Below are positions 37,061 through 46,858 of a stretch of 64,000 bases of DNA, piece after piece. The notes under the pieces were generated by a model. It was given only the letters and a program-made list of their open reading frames with translations, was not told the origin of the DNA and searched no databases. Both the position numbers and the translations under genes were made by a program. This stretch comes from SG8-40 sp963792855 (lineage in GTDB: Bacteria; Pseudomonadota; Gammaproteobacteria; Burkholderiales; Eutrophovitaceae), in NCBI GenBank assembly GCA_963792855.1, contig CAWBXZ010000005.1:186001-250000 (forward strand), given 5' to 3'. Each line of letters opens with the position of its first letter. The first letter of the stretch is position 1.

Positions 37061-38623
37061 ATGCTGAAGTTTGTCCGTCTGTTTTTGACGTTGCTTTTGG
37101 CGACGGGTTTGACTGGTGTTGGCGCGGCCGCGGCACAGCAGCAACCGAATATTCTGGTCATCTGGGGTGATGACATTGGCCAGTCCAATATCAGCGCCTA
37201 TACCAGGGGCTTGATGGGTTACAAAACACCCAATATCGATCGCATCGCCAATGAAGGCATGCTGTTCACCGATTACTACGGAGAGCAGTCCTGCACGGCA
37301 GGCCGGTCCAGTTTTATTCTCGGCCAGAGTGTGTTTCGTAGTGGATTGTCCAAGGTGGGGCTCCCTGGTGCCAAGGAAGGCATTTCTACGCTGGACCCGA
37401 CGATCGCGGTTGTCCTGAAGGATCAGGGCTATGCAACTGGCCAGTTCGGCAAGAATCACCTCGGCGACCGTGACGAACATCTGCCGACCAATCATGGCTT
37501 TGATGAATTTCTTGGCAACCTCTATCACCTGAACGCGGAAGAAGAGCCGGAGAATGAAGATTACTTCAAGGATCCGGCGATGAGGAAAAAATACGGTCCG
37601 CGAGGCGTCATTCATTCGTGGGCGTTGCCGGGAGGCAAGCAGAAAATCGAGGACACGGGCCCGCTCACCAAGAAGCGCATGGAAACGGTGGATGACGAAA
37701 CTTCCGACCGCGCGATTGCTTTCATCCGCGAGCAGGTCAAGGCGGGCAAACCCTGGTTCGTCTGGTGGAGTGGCACGCGCATGCACTTCCGTACCCATGT
37801 CAAGGAAGAATTGCGTGGCATCAGCGGACAGGATGAATACTCGGACGGCATGGTCGAGCACGACATGCACATCGGCAAATTCCTCAAGTTGCTCGACGAG
37901 TTGAAGATTGCCGACAACACCATCGTGCATTATTCGACCGACAACGGTCCGCACTACAACACGTGGCCCGACGCGGCGGCAACGCCGTTCCGCGGTGAGA
38001 AGAATACCAACTGGGAAGGTGGCTGGCGTGTTCCGGCCGCGGTTCGCTGGCCGGGTGTCATTCAGCCCGGCTCTGTCAGTAACGGCATCGTCCACCACAT
38101 GGACTGGTTGCCGACCTTTGCGGCCGCCGCTGGCAAGAAAGACATCAAGGAAGATCTGCTCGATGGTTACCGGTCAAAAGCAATGTCACGCCAATACAAG
38201 GTGCATCTCGATGGTTATGATCTGACTGCGCACCTGAAGGATCCTGACAACGTATCGAGCCCGCGCAACGAGGTCTTCTATTTTTCGGATGACGGTGACC
38301 TTACAGCCTTGCGCTATCGTGACTGGAAGATGATCTTCATGGAGCAAAAATCTCCCGGGACGTTGCGTGTATGGATGGAGCCTTTCGTGCCGCTGCGTAT
38401 CCCTCTGATCGAGAACCTGCGCCGCGACCCCTATGAACGGGCCTTGATTACGTCAAATACCTACTATGACTGGCTGCTTGACCGGGCTTTCCTGCTGGTT
38501 CCCGCCCAGGAATACGTGGCCGGGTTTCTGCAGACTTTCAGGGAGTATCCACCGCGGATGAAAGCGGCAAGTTTCTCGCTCGACCAGGTCATGGAGATGA
38601 TGAACGAACCGGCTTCACACTGA
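37061..38623 (+). CDS. Arylsulfatase
   Basis: The 520-aa protein has a signal peptide (about residues 1-25, ending AAAAQ) and is periplasmic or secreted. The sulfatase core starts with the metal-binding Asp pair in ILVIWGDDIGQSN. Cys78 in SCTAGRSSFI is the formylglycine precursor, in the C-x-A-x-R form of the signature that formylglycine-generating enzyme recognises. Further sites are GKNHLGDRDEHLPTNHGFDEF and the DNGPHY segment. It hydrolyses sulfate esters. GGAG lies upstream of the ATG. The sulfatase-maturing enzyme is not in the window. Confidence 0.93.
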   Translation: MLKFVRLFLTLLLATGLTGVGAAAAQQQPNILVIWGDDIGQSNISAYTRGLMGYKTPNIDRIANEGMLFTDYYGEQSCTAGRSSFILGQSVFRSGLSKVGLPGAKEGISTLDPTIAVVLKDQGYATGQFGKNHLGDRDEHLPTNHGFDEFLGNLYHLNAEEEPENEDYFKDPAMRKKYGPRGVIHSWALPGGKQKIEDTGPLTKKRMETVDDETSDRAIAFIREQVKAGKPWFVWWSGTRMHFRTHVKEELRGISGQDEYSDGMVEHDMHIGKFLKLLDELKIADNTIVHYSTDNGPHYNTWPDAAATPFRGEKNTNWEGGWRVPAAVRWPGVIQPGSVSNGIVHHMDWLPTFAAAAGKKDIKEDLLDGYRSKAMSRQYKVHLDGYDLTAHLKDPDNVSSPRNEVFYFSDDGDLTALRYRDWKMIFMEQKSPGTLRVWMEPFVPLRIPLIENLRRDPYERALITSNTYYDWLLDRAFLLVPAQEYVAGFLQTFREYPPRMKAASFSLDQVMEMMNEPASH

Positions 38624-38642
38624 GTTCGAGTCGCTTGTTTTG

Positions 38643-38672
38643 AGGCGCACCGTTCGCGGTGCGCCTTTTTTT
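38643..38672 (+). terminator. Rho-independent terminator after the arylsulfatase
   Basis: A perfect 10-bp stem, aggcgcaccg/cggtgcgcct, closed by a TTCG tetraloop, is followed by a T tract. Confidence 0.93.
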
Positions 38673-38725
38673 GTCAAAATTGACCTGCCGAGTGCGTTTT
38701 CCGGGGCCAACAAAAGGTGAATGGA

Positions 38726-40429
38726 ATGAAACTCACTTTCAGTTTTGCGGCATTGTGCGTGGTGTGCAGCCTGGCACTTGCATCGGTCAATGAGGCATAC
38801 GCGAAGCGTCCGCCGCGACTGATATTACAGATCACCGTCGACGCGCTGCGCGCGGATTTACCGCATCGCTATGCGCATGTACTGGGTGACGGCGGGTTTC
38901 GAAGGTTATGGAACGAAGGCATTGAATACACCAATGCCCATTACCAGCACGCCAACACGGAAACGATTGTCGGTCACGTGTCGCTGGCGACCGGTACGGT
39001 TCCCGCCGCCCATGGCATGGTCGGTAACGTCTGGTATGACCATGAACAAGGCCGTCTTGTCTATAACATCGAGGACGCGCGCTACCGACTGCTGAGTGCG
39101 GGGGCGGGGGTGGACCAGGACGCCGAAATCGATCCGACGCAAAAGGCAGCCAAGGTCGAAGGGCGTTCACCGGCGGTAATCCTGTCATCGACCTTCAGTG
39201 ATGAACTGGCGGTCCATTTCAATGGAAATTCGAAGATCTTTGCGGTGTCCGTCAAGGATCGCGGAGCGGTGTCGCTGGCCGGGCACGCGGGCAAGGCTTT
39301 CTGGTTTTCCAAAGCCAGCGGCGAGTTCGTTACCAGCACCTACTACTATGATCGATATCCCGAGTGGGTAAGCGCGTGGAATGCCCGCAAGCCCGCGTTG
39401 GCATATGCGGAGAAGTCCTGGCAACTGCTGCACCCGCAATCAAGCTATCTGTTCGGCAACGCTGATGATCGCGAGTACGAGACCGACTTCCCGGGTTTCG
39501 GACGGACCTTTCCCCACCCCTACGGCAATGCCGGTGACAAGTACCTGACCACCCGCCTGACACTGGGTCCGGCCGGAGACGAACTGACGCTCGATTTTGC
39601 CAGGACGTTGATGGAGGCGGAGCAACTTGGTCAGGATGCGGTGCCAGATTATCTCGCCGTCAGCTTTTCCTCAACGGACTATGTCGGGCATTTGTTCGGT
39701 GCTTCCAGCCTCGAGTCGGAAGACAACATCGCCCATCTGGACCGCACGCTGGCGAAACTGCTGAGTTTCGTCGACAGCAAAGTCGGGCTCGAAAATACCC
39801 TGGTCGTGTTGTCGGCCGACCATGGCCAGCCGGAAGTGCCCGGGCACTTGCACGACCTGGGAATCGGCAACGCCCACTACTTCGACGTCGAAGCTCTTGA
39901 CAAGGCGCCTGCGATCGCCGCGCTGAAGAAACAGTTCGGGATCGGCGAGGATCTGATCGAGGCGTACTTTCAGCCTTACGTTTACCTCAATCAGAAAGTG
40001 ATTGATGACAAAAACCTGGACCAGGCCGAAGTGGAAAAAGCGGTCGCGGCCGAGCTGGAGAAATTCGACGGTGTGGCTTACGCGGTATCCAGCACCGCTT
40101 TGCGTACGGCTGCGGTGGCGGACACATTATTGACGCGCTCGGTATTGCGCAATTTTCATCGCAAGCGTTCCGGCGACATCTTCGTGGTGTTCGAGCCGTA
40201 TGTGTTCATCAACGACTTTGACGGCCTGATCGTGGCATCGACGCATGGCTCGCCGTGGAATTACGATACCTATGTGCCGGTGCTGTTCGCAGGCGCCGGG
40301 CTCAAACCGCAAACGGTCAGCCGTCCCGTCACGCCCTACGACATTGCCAGTACGTTGTCGGCCTTTGTCGGTGCCAAGCCGCCTTCGGCGTCTATTGGCA
40401 ATCCGTTGCTGGAGGTCGTTGGCTATTGA
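38726..40429 (+). CDS. Alkaline phosphatase family protein (PafA-like)
   Basis: The ATG at 38726 is preferred to a GTG at 38717 because AGGTGA is then well spaced. The 567-aa product has a signal peptide (about 1-26, ending EAYA) and an alkaline-phosphatase/nucleotide-pyrophosphatase fold. Visible sites are the first metal site QITVDALRAD, the Thr nucleophile in NTETIVGHVSLATG (T78 or T80), SSTDYVGHLFG with Asp and His, and VLSADHGQPEVPGH. The Thr nucleophile places it near PafA-type phosphatases. It is probably a periplasmic phosphomonoesterase or diesterase. It stands directly after the arylsulfatase terminator. Confidence 0.9.
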   Translation: MKLTFSFAALCVVCSLALASVNEAYAKRPPRLILQITVDALRADLPHRYAHVLGDGGFRRLWNEGIEYTNAHYQHANTETIVGHVSLATGTVPAAHGMVGNVWYDHEQGRLVYNIEDARYRLLSAGAGVDQDAEIDPTQKAAKVEGRSPAVILSSTFSDELAVHFNGNSKIFAVSVKDRGAVSLAGHAGKAFWFSKASGEFVTSTYYYDRYPEWVSAWNARKPALAYAEKSWQLLHPQSSYLFGNADDREYETDFPGFGRTFPHPYGNAGDKYLTTRLTLGPAGDELTLDFARTLMEAEQLGQDAVPDYLAVSFSSTDYVGHLFGASSLESEDNIAHLDRTLAKLLSFVDSKVGLENTLVVLSADHGQPEVPGHLHDLGIGNAHYFDVEALDKAPAIAALKKQFGIGEDLIEAYFQPYVYLNQKVIDDKNLDQAEVEKAVAAELEKFDGVAYAVSSTALRTAAVADTLLTRSVLRNFHRKRSGDIFVVFEPYVFINDFDGLIVASTHGSPWNYDTYVPVLFAGAGLKPQTVSRPVTPYDIASTLSAFVGAKPPSASIGNPLLEVVGY

Positions 40430-40531
40430 GTCCGCGCGGTTGCCGGTCAGTTTGATGGCGTCGCGCGGGGCGACTCACAGGCGGAACTGCACAAGTTCTT
40501 TTGTTTCCCGCGCGGGGACAAGACCTGCCGG

Positions 40532-41977
40532 TCAGGCCATTTTCAGATCACGCCCGTCGATGCCGTAGGTGCCCGCCGGCAATCCCCTGGTGATATGCAG
40601 CGGTGTGACGGTCCCGACCGAGGGCTTTTCGTCGAGGAGGTCGATATATACCGGCTCGGGAAGAGGCTTCTTGTAAGGGCCGCGCACAACGAGCACATGC
40701 GGCTTCAGGCGTTGAGCCCGGTTCTGTCGAATCACGACGGCAACCTCGTTGGTCGAGAGTTCTACAATTGAACCGACCGGGAACACGCCAATTGCCTGAA
40801 TCAGCTGTTCGGTCAGGGGCGCATGAAACAGGGTTCGGCTCCACTCCGTGAGTTTTCGCAACGCGTCATATGGCGGCAATGGTTTGGCATAGGTTCGCTC
40901 GTTCGTGAGGGCCACGAAGGCGTCAACGATTGCCGCCATGCGCCCGAACAATCCGACTTCATCACCTGCGAGACCTTTCGGGTAACCGCTTCCGTCTTCG
41001 CGCTCATGGTGTTGGGCGATTCCCTTCATGATGTCCGGATGCAGAGTCCCGGCGCTTTCGACAAGTTCCAGGCTCTTGTTGACGTGATTTTTGACGAGTT
41101 CGAATTCGTCATCCGTGAGCTGGCCGGGCTTGGTCAGCACGGAAAGTGGCAGCGTCGTTTTGCCGATATCGAGCAAGGCGCCCACCATTCCCAGTCGGCT
41201 GAGGTGGTCCCAGTCCAGGCCGAGGTGCCGGCCAAGGGCGACAAGGTATACGGCTACCCGTATCCCGTGACCATACAGGGTCGCATCCTGCTGTTTGGTC
41301 ATGGCGATCCACATCAACGCGTCGGGATTGCGCAACATGCTGTTGACAATTTCATCGATGGCTTTCTGCACGTTGTCCAATGCGATGATTCTGCCGGCCA
41401 GGAGATCAGCAGCCATTCTGCCCATGGCGTATTTGGCGCCGTCGAAAGCCTCCAGTGCCTGTGAGAACTCGTCCTCGACCGTGCTGGTTTCCGGGTGCGC
41501 CACAAGGTGCGCTGTCGCGGGAATGAATTTGTGTCGCGTCGGCGCCGGGAGCAGGACGGTGCGGCTGTGGCGGCCGAACAAACGGCCGAACAGCTGTCGT
41601 CCCAGGCTGCTCAAAGACCGTTCATTCTCTTGCCCGGTACCGTTTTGATCGATCCTGCGCGGTTGCCGATTGACCGGGCTTGCCACAGCGTTTTCATCGC
41701 TATGGACCATCCGCATGAAGCGGCCGGTGTTGCTGAGGGGGTCGTCGAATTGATTGGTGCCGCCTGTCTTGCGAGGGCCGGTATTCGGCAGCACGCCCGC
41801 TGCCGAGCGCCTCGTGTCGGCATAGACGTATTGGCAATACAAACGCAGGCGCGCGATATCAGCAATGTCTTCAATCAGAAAGCCCTGGATCAGGAACGGC
41901 GTATCCAGCCAGGGGCGATCGAGTTCACTGATGAACATGCCGATCTTCAGATCGCTCGTATTGACTTTGATGAGCAT
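40532..41977 (-). CDS. DUF3391/HD-GYP domain protein with degenerate HD dyad
   Basis: The frame is open to 42574, but the protein begins at 41977 with MLIKVNTSDLKIGMFISELD, the standard DUF3391 start. The 481-aa product has DUF3391 (about 1-130), then an HD-GYP domain (about 210-400). HHE (323-325) and DGSGYP (328-333) are intact. The metal-binding dyad, normally HD in LLHDIGK, reads L269-D270, and the usual second Asp of DxxDALT is V355. Metal ligands elsewhere remain. It may bind cyclic-di-GMP with altered or no phosphodiesterase activity. A domain of this type is cytoplasmic. Confidence 0.9.
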   Translation of the reverse strand: MLIKVNTSDLKIGMFISELDRPWLDTPFLIQGFLIEDIADIARLRLYCQYVYADTRRSAAGVLPNTGPRKTGGTNQFDDPLSNTGRFMRMVHSDENAVASPVNRQPRRIDQNGTGQENERSLSSLGRQLFGRLFGRHSRTVLLPAPTRHKFIPATAHLVAHPETSTVEDEFSQALEAFDGAKYAMGRMAADLLAGRIIALDNVQKAIDEIVNSMLRNPDALMWIAMTKQQDATLYGHGIRVAVYLVALGRHLGLDWDHLSRLGMVGALLDIGKTTLPLSVLTKPGQLTDDEFELVKNHVNKSLELVESAGTLHPDIMKGIAQHHEREDGSGYPKGLAGDEVGLFGRMAAIVDAFVALTNERTYAKPLPPYDALRKLTEWSRTLFHAPLTEQLIQAIGVFPVGSIVELSTNEVAVVIRQNRAQRLKPHVLVVRGPYKKPLPEPVYIDLLDEKPSVGTVTPLHITRGLPAGTYGIDGRDLKMA

Positions 41978-42563
41978 GGTCTTGCGTGGGTGACGGGTCC
42001 GGGTAGGGCGGATCAGAGCGTGGCCAGGGCGCTCGTCTGCGTAGGTGCCGTATGCGATGACAGCAAGACGTGCAATATTAATGCCCGAAGTCCAACGGTC
42101 TCCTGATGCCTCGCAGGCCGGCGGCCGTGCCGGCAGTTCCTGCGGCTTTCGCAGTGTAAGTCGCGGCATGGGCAGGGCCGATGCTGGCGGGCGCGGAACA
42201 ACGCCGAAGACATGTATGCCGACGAGCGGCCGTACGGGCATCCAGTTCCTTTTAACTGATTGGCATCCGGTCAGTTCGGGTGGCACAGCCTTGCGGACAA
42301 GCGAAAGCGCAACCGACAGTGCAACGACGATCGTCAACCTGGATCTTGTACCGGGTTCATGCTGGCCCTGCGCCATGGTGACAGACAACGAGGTTCCATT
42401 CGCGTTACGATCACAAGCCGATGGCAAGGATCGTTCTTGCGTTTCAGAACAACTCGCGCAAGGCGATTTCCCGGAACCGTGGCGACCAGCGGTCAGGCCA
42501 TCAACATTGCTGTTAAGGCAGAAAACAGCGCAGACCTGTTGCGCGCTCACAAGGAGTCCCACA
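41978..42563. other. Divergent intergenic region
   Basis: These 586 bp lie between the HD-GYP gene (minus) and the ATP-grasp-like gene (plus). Both strands have long open frames simply because of high GC content, but the translations look like random sequence with no domain. Only the AAGGAG (42551-42556) of the plus-strand gene is functional-looking. Confidence 0.45.
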
Positions 42564-43502
42564 TTGCCGATCATCGAACGAGACCCTTGGCGGATGCAGT
42601 ACTTCGAGAACGTCGTTTGTCCCGATGACGTATTTATTCCGACAGATGACGAGCATGCCTACGAGTTTTATCCGGAGCACCGCTGGATCTACAACAAATT
42701 GCTCGTTTGCGACACCCAGGGCATAGCCGCGGCGCCGCATGGCGTGCCACCGAAAAGCTTTCCCGTATTCAGCAAGCCGATTTACAACCTGCACGGCATG
42801 GGAGTGGGCGGGCGTGTGATCGAAAGTGCAGAGGAACTCGAACTGCATACTGCTGCCGGGCACATGTGGATGGAGATGATGTATGGCGAGCATGTCAGTA
42901 CCGATGTCGTGCTTCTCGGCGGCGAAGCACAATGGTGGCGGCATACGGCTGGTGTGGCTCTTGGTGAAGGCCTGTTCGACTACTGGACGGTAGACGATGC
43001 TGAGCGACCGGAACTCGAGCGCTACTGCGGCGACTGGTTTCGTCGCCACTTGCGCGGCTACAGCGGCGCCGCGAATATCGAAAGCATTGGCGGGCGCATT
43101 ATCGAAGTCCACTTGCGCTTCGCCGACCAGTGGCCGGACCTGTATGGCAAGGGCTGGCTGGAAGCGATTGTGGATCTGTACGCACGGCGTCGCTGGCGTT
43201 ATGCGGACAATGACCGTCAAACTGGTTACAGCGTTGTATTGTTCGGCGGGCATGGCATTCGCTACACCAAGCCGCCGGAGGATTTTGTCGAAAGTCTGCG
43301 CGGGCGGCCGGGCATACGCAGTGTGCAGATCACGTTCCACGAAAATATCGCTCCCGAATTGCACGCCATGCCCCCTGGGGGCTTTCGCCTTGCGGTGATC
43401 AATTGCGATGATCTCGAATCCGGCCTGAAAGCGCGGGAGGATCTCGCGTTGTCGTTCTGGTCGGCACAAAATCTCGGACCCTGGCGCAAATCGGCAACAT
43501 GA
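42564..43502 (+). CDS. Unknown protein, possibly ATP-grasp-like
   Basis: The chosen start is TTG 42564 because AAGGAG lies 7 nt upstream; further upstream the frame is open but not protein-like. The 312-aa product has segments that resemble the ATP-grasp fold. WIYNKLLVCDTQGIAAAPHG and FPVFSKPIYNLHGMG resemble the N-lobe lysine and glycine-rich loop. MWMEMMYGEHVSTDVVLL follows, and then SGAANIESIGGRIIEVHLRF as the metal-binding end. I do not recognise a named family. A CocE-type hydrolase gene follows after 10 nt, so the two are probably co-transcribed. Confidence 0.65.
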   Translation: MPIIERDPWRMQYFENVVCPDDVFIPTDDEHAYEFYPEHRWIYNKLLVCDTQGIAAAPHGVPPKSFPVFSKPIYNLHGMGVGGRVIESAEELELHTAAGHMWMEMMYGEHVSTDVVLLGGEAQWWRHTAGVALGEGLFDYWTVDDAERPELERYCGDWFRRHLRGYSGAANIESIGGRIIEVHLRFADQWPDLYGKGWLEAIVDLYARRRWRYADNDRQTGYSVVLFGGHGIRYTKPPEDFVESLRGRPGIRSVQITFHENIAPELHAMPPGGFRLAVINCDDLESGLKAREDLALSFWSAQNLGPWRKSAT

Positions 43503-43512
43503 GGCCGCGGGA

Positions 43513-45558
43513 GTGAGCTACCGCGAACGCAGTGATCTTCCCCACTCGGTGCGGGAGATAGAGAACGCGTTTATTCCACTCGCGGACGGGTCCACCCTGG
43601 CCGCCCGCATCTGGTTGCCGGACGATGCCGAGCGGCATCCGGTGCCGGCAATTCTCGAGTACATTCCTTACCGCAAGCGCGACTTCATGCGCGCGCGTGA
43701 CGAGCCGATGCACCACTATATTGCCGGGCATGGTTATGCCGCGGTGCGGGTTGACGTGCGCGGCTCGGGGGATTCTGACGGCGTTCTGGTCGACGAATAT
43801 CATCCGCAGGAACAGGCCGATGCGGTTGAGGTGATCGCCTGGATTGCGGCACAGGCATGGTGTGACGGCAGTGTCGGCATGACGGGAATATCCTGGGGCG
43901 GATTCAACTGCCTGCAAGCCGCCGCCCAGAGGCCGCCGGCGCTGAAAGCCATTATCTCCCTGTGTGCTGCAGACGACCGCTATGCCGACGACGCCCATTA
44001 CATGGGCGGCTGCCTGCTCAACGAGAACCAGATCTGGGGTACGGTCTTGTTCGGGCTCAATGCGCTGCCGCCGGATCCGGAGATTGTCGGAACGCGTTGG
44101 CGCAACATGTGGCTGGATCGCTTGCGTCACGACCGGCCCTTCCCGGCAGTGTGGCTGGGTCATCAACGCCGCGACGAGTACTGGAAACAGGGATCGGTAT
44201 GCGAGGATTTCGGCCGCATTGTCTGCCCGGTCTACGCGATTAGCGGTTGGGCGGACGGTTATTCGAATGCCGTAGGCCGGTTGCTGGAGGGGCTGTCCGG
44301 CCCGCGCAAGGGATTGATCGGACCGTGGGCGCATGCATTTCCGCACAATGCCCTTCCGGGCCCGAGGATCGGTTACCTTCAGGAAGCACTGCGCTGGTGG
44401 GATCATTGGCTGAAAGGCATCGACACCGGAATCATGGCCGAACCGATGTTGCGTGCGTGGATGCAGGATAGCGCGCGCCCCCAGCCGCTGCATTATGAGC
44501 GCAGCGGCCGCTGGGTAGCGGAGACGACATGGCCCTCGGCACGTATCGCCATTGGCAAGTGGCACCTCGATCCCACATCGGTATTACGGGACACACCGGG
44601 CGAGAACGGGTGGCTGAGTATACAGTCGCCGCAGACCACCGGCAGCGCTGGCGGCGACTGGTGCGGTTTCGGCACCGAAGGCGAGGCACCGATGGACCAG
44701 CGCGCAGATGACGGCCGTTCGCTGATCTTTGATAGTCCTGCTCTTTCGGGTGACACCGAGATTCTCGGCGCAACGCGCGTCGTTTTACGCTTGTCGGCGA
44801 ACGCGCCCCAGGCCTTGATTGCCGTGCGACTGAACGACGTTGCGCCCGACGGCACATCGAGCCTTGTGACGTATGGCGTGCTCAATCTTTCGCATCGAGA
44901 GAATCATGAGCATCCGCGGCCACTCAAACCCGGTGAAGCGGTTGACGTAACGGTGGAATTGAACGATATCGCACACCGGTTTCCGGCCGGCCATCAACTG
45001 CGACTGGCACTGTCAACCAGTTACTGGCCGCTCGTATGGCCGGCACCGACGCCGGTTACCTTGTCGGTTGAATGTGGCGCCAGCCGCCTTGAGTTGCCGC
45101 TGCGTGCGCCACATCAACTCGACGAGGCATTGGCGCCATTCAAACCCGCCGAGGCCGCCCCGGCGTCCAGCCAGCAATCTGCATTGACACCGCAAGAGTT
45201 CACGCGAAGCTACCAACGCGATCTCACCACCCACGATACGGTGTACCGGTTGTTCAGCGCAGGCGGTGACCTGGAGACGGGCGCCGTCATGCACGTCGAT
45301 GCCATCGATATGGATCTCGGACATACCGTCGAACGGAAATTTTCAATCGGCGAGAGCGACCCGATGAGTGCGCGCGCCGAAATTACCGAGCGTTTGATGA
45401 TGCGGCGTGGGGAATGGCTGATCCGGGTGCGGGTCAGTACGGAACTGACGGCCGATGCTCGCCAGTTCCGGTTGCGGGCGAAACTCAGTGCGCGTGAAGG
45501 CGATGAAGAAGTCTTTGTGCGGGAATGGGATGAGTCTGTTCCGCGCGATTGCCTTTGA
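43513..45558 (+). CDS. CocE/NonD family serine hydrolase (S15-like)
   Basis: The 681-aa protein has an alpha/beta-hydrolase domain with Ser127 in GISWGGFNC as nucleophile and the upstream DVRGSGDSDG typical of X-Pro dipeptidyl-peptidase/cocaine esterase relatives. A helical cap and a C-terminal jelly-roll domain (about 370-560) follow, with YGVLNLSHRENHEHPRPLKPGE. An additional region of about 110 residues extends beyond the usual 550-600 aa. There is no signal peptide. The start is GTG with a GAGG upstream. Substrates may be esters, N-terminal peptides or amides. Confidence 0.9.
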   Translation: MSYRERSDLPHSVREIENAFIPLADGSTLAARIWLPDDAERHPVPAILEYIPYRKRDFMRARDEPMHHYIAGHGYAAVRVDVRGSGDSDGVLVDEYHPQEQADAVEVIAWIAAQAWCDGSVGMTGISWGGFNCLQAAAQRPPALKAIISLCAADDRYADDAHYMGGCLLNENQIWGTVLFGLNALPPDPEIVGTRWRNMWLDRLRHDRPFPAVWLGHQRRDEYWKQGSVCEDFGRIVCPVYAISGWADGYSNAVGRLLEGLSGPRKGLIGPWAHAFPHNALPGPRIGYLQEALRWWDHWLKGIDTGIMAEPMLRAWMQDSARPQPLHYERSGRWVAETTWPSARIAIGKWHLDPTSVLRDTPGENGWLSIQSPQTTGSAGGDWCGFGTEGEAPMDQRADDGRSLIFDSPALSGDTEILGATRVVLRLSANAPQALIAVRLNDVAPDGTSSLVTYGVLNLSHRENHEHPRPLKPGEAVDVTVELNDIAHRFPAGHQLRLALSTSYWPLVWPAPTPVTLSVECGASRLELPLRAPHQLDEALAPFKPAEAAPASSQQSALTPQEFTRSYQRDLTTHDTVYRLFSAGGDLETGAVMHVDAIDMDLGHTVERKFSIGESDPMSARAEITERLMMRRGEWLIRVRVSTELTADARQFRLRAKLSAREGDEEVFVREWDESVPRDCL

Positions 45559-45565
45559 GCGGCGA

Positions 45566-46588
45566 TTATATTTGAATGGCAGCTGCTGCACTGCGTTGCT
45601 CGGCCGCTTCAATGATGAGGCGCAGGACGTCGCTGTGGGATAGTCCGGCCAGTTTGCCCATGTGCGCCATCTTGCCATCCCAGCACCAGGCTGGATTGGG
45701 ATTGATTTCCATTAGTTTCAGTTTTCCATTGCGATCGGCGCGGAAATCGAAACGCGCGTAGTCGCGCAGTTGCAGGCGGTCGTACAGGGACACGCACCAG
45801 TCAAGCACCTGTTGCTGAGCGGCACTATCCAAACCTGCCGAGCGGAAACCGATGTCATTCCAATACGGCGATTGCGGATCCACTTTTGAAGCGTAACTGA
45901 GGAGCCGCGGCAGCTTCGGGTCTAGCTTGTCGTAATTGACTTCCAGCATTGGCAGTGCCGTGAAACCGGTGTTCTCATTGCCGATCAGGCCGAAGCCGTA
46001 TTCGGTGCCGCTCAGGTATTCCTGCAGCAACAAATCGCAACCGGGGAGTTCTTCGCGCAACGCATCGATGCGCATCCTTGCAGCTTGCGCGTCGGCGACG
46101 ATCGCTGCCTCGGTGATGCCGACGCTGCCGTCGCCGCGGTTGGGTTTGACGAACGCGGGGTAGCTGAAATCGGGCAGCGCGTCACCTGGGCGCAGAAACA
46201 CTTCGTCAGGCACCGGCACCCGATGGGCCATCGCCACCGCGCGTACCAGTGCCTTGTCGTAGCAAAGGCCGAGCGCAACGGGACCCGAGCCACTATAGGC
46301 GAGGCCAAGCATTTCAAGCATGGCCGGCACGTGCAACTCGCGCCTTGCGTCATTGCCCAGGCCGGTATCGCAGAAATTAAGAACGAATTCGGGCGCGGCA
46401 TCGCGCAGCGTAGTGTAGAGCGCCCTATGATCGTCAAGGTAGGTGAAGTTGCGATCGGTCAGTTTCGCCAACGCCGCACGCAGCCGTTTCACCTGGTCGA
46501 AGTCATCGACTGTGAAGCGACCACCGGGTTTGGAGCGATCCGGCAGACGGGGGTCTGCAAGGAGCACGAGAATATTCGGATAAATCAC
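45566..46588 (-). CDS. D-Ala-D-Ala ligase-like ATP-grasp protein
   Basis: The GTG at 46588 with GAGGGG 5 nt upstream gives 340 aa; a GTG at 46594 is too close to that site. The ATP-grasp domain (about 95-330) has PAFVKPNRGDGSVGI (lysine and Gly-rich loop), QEYLSGTEYGFGLIG, RFDFRADRNGKLKLMEINPNP (metal ligands Asp and Glu-x-Asn) and a C-terminal helix. The pre-domain has GLGNDARRELHVPAMLEMLGLAYSGSGP as in Ddl enzymes. It probably joins an amino acid or dipeptide to an acceptor via an acyl-phosphate. It is convergent with the CocE gene, with 7 nt between. Confidence 0.85.
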   Translation of the reverse strand: MIYPNILVLLADPRLPDRSKPGGRFTVDDFDQVKRLRAALAKLTDRNFTYLDDHRALYTTLRDAAPEFVLNFCDTGLGNDARRELHVPAMLEMLGLAYSGSGPVALGLCYDKALVRAVAMAHRVPVPDEVFLRPGDALPDFSYPAFVKPNRGDGSVGITEAAIVADAQAARMRIDALREELPGCDLLLQEYLSGTEYGFGLIGNENTGFTALPMLEVNYDKLDPKLPRLLSYASKVDPQSPYWNDIGFRSAGLDSAAQQQVLDWCVSLYDRLQLRDYARFDFRADRNGKLKLMEINPNPAWCWDGKMAHMGKLAGLSHSDVLRLIIEAAEQRSAAAAIQI

Positions 46589-46858
46589 GATCACCCCTCA
46601 GTGTGTCAGTTCGTACTGCGAGCAAGCGGCGTCAGCACGATGGATTCACATTGTGTGGCGAGGCACAATAGCAGAGATGAATCGCTTCGGCACCTGCTGC
46701 AATCTCATCGCCCGGTATGCCCGGGCAGACTGAATCACGATAATGGTGAATGCCAATCCCGGTATGTACCCTTTCCAGGAGTTCATCGTGCTGTTAGGTC
46801 CTGGCGTCAGGATACGCCGCAGGATTTGCCGTTCAATCCGTGACAGAAGGGGCCGGGC

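Noticed and set aside
42045..42564. N-terminal extension of the ATP-grasp-like frame
   Set aside because: It is random-looking translation; AAGGAG marks a start at 42564.
41977..42574. N-terminal extension of the HD-GYP frame by 199 codons
   Set aside because: The extension has no domain, and the true DUF3391 start is at 41977.
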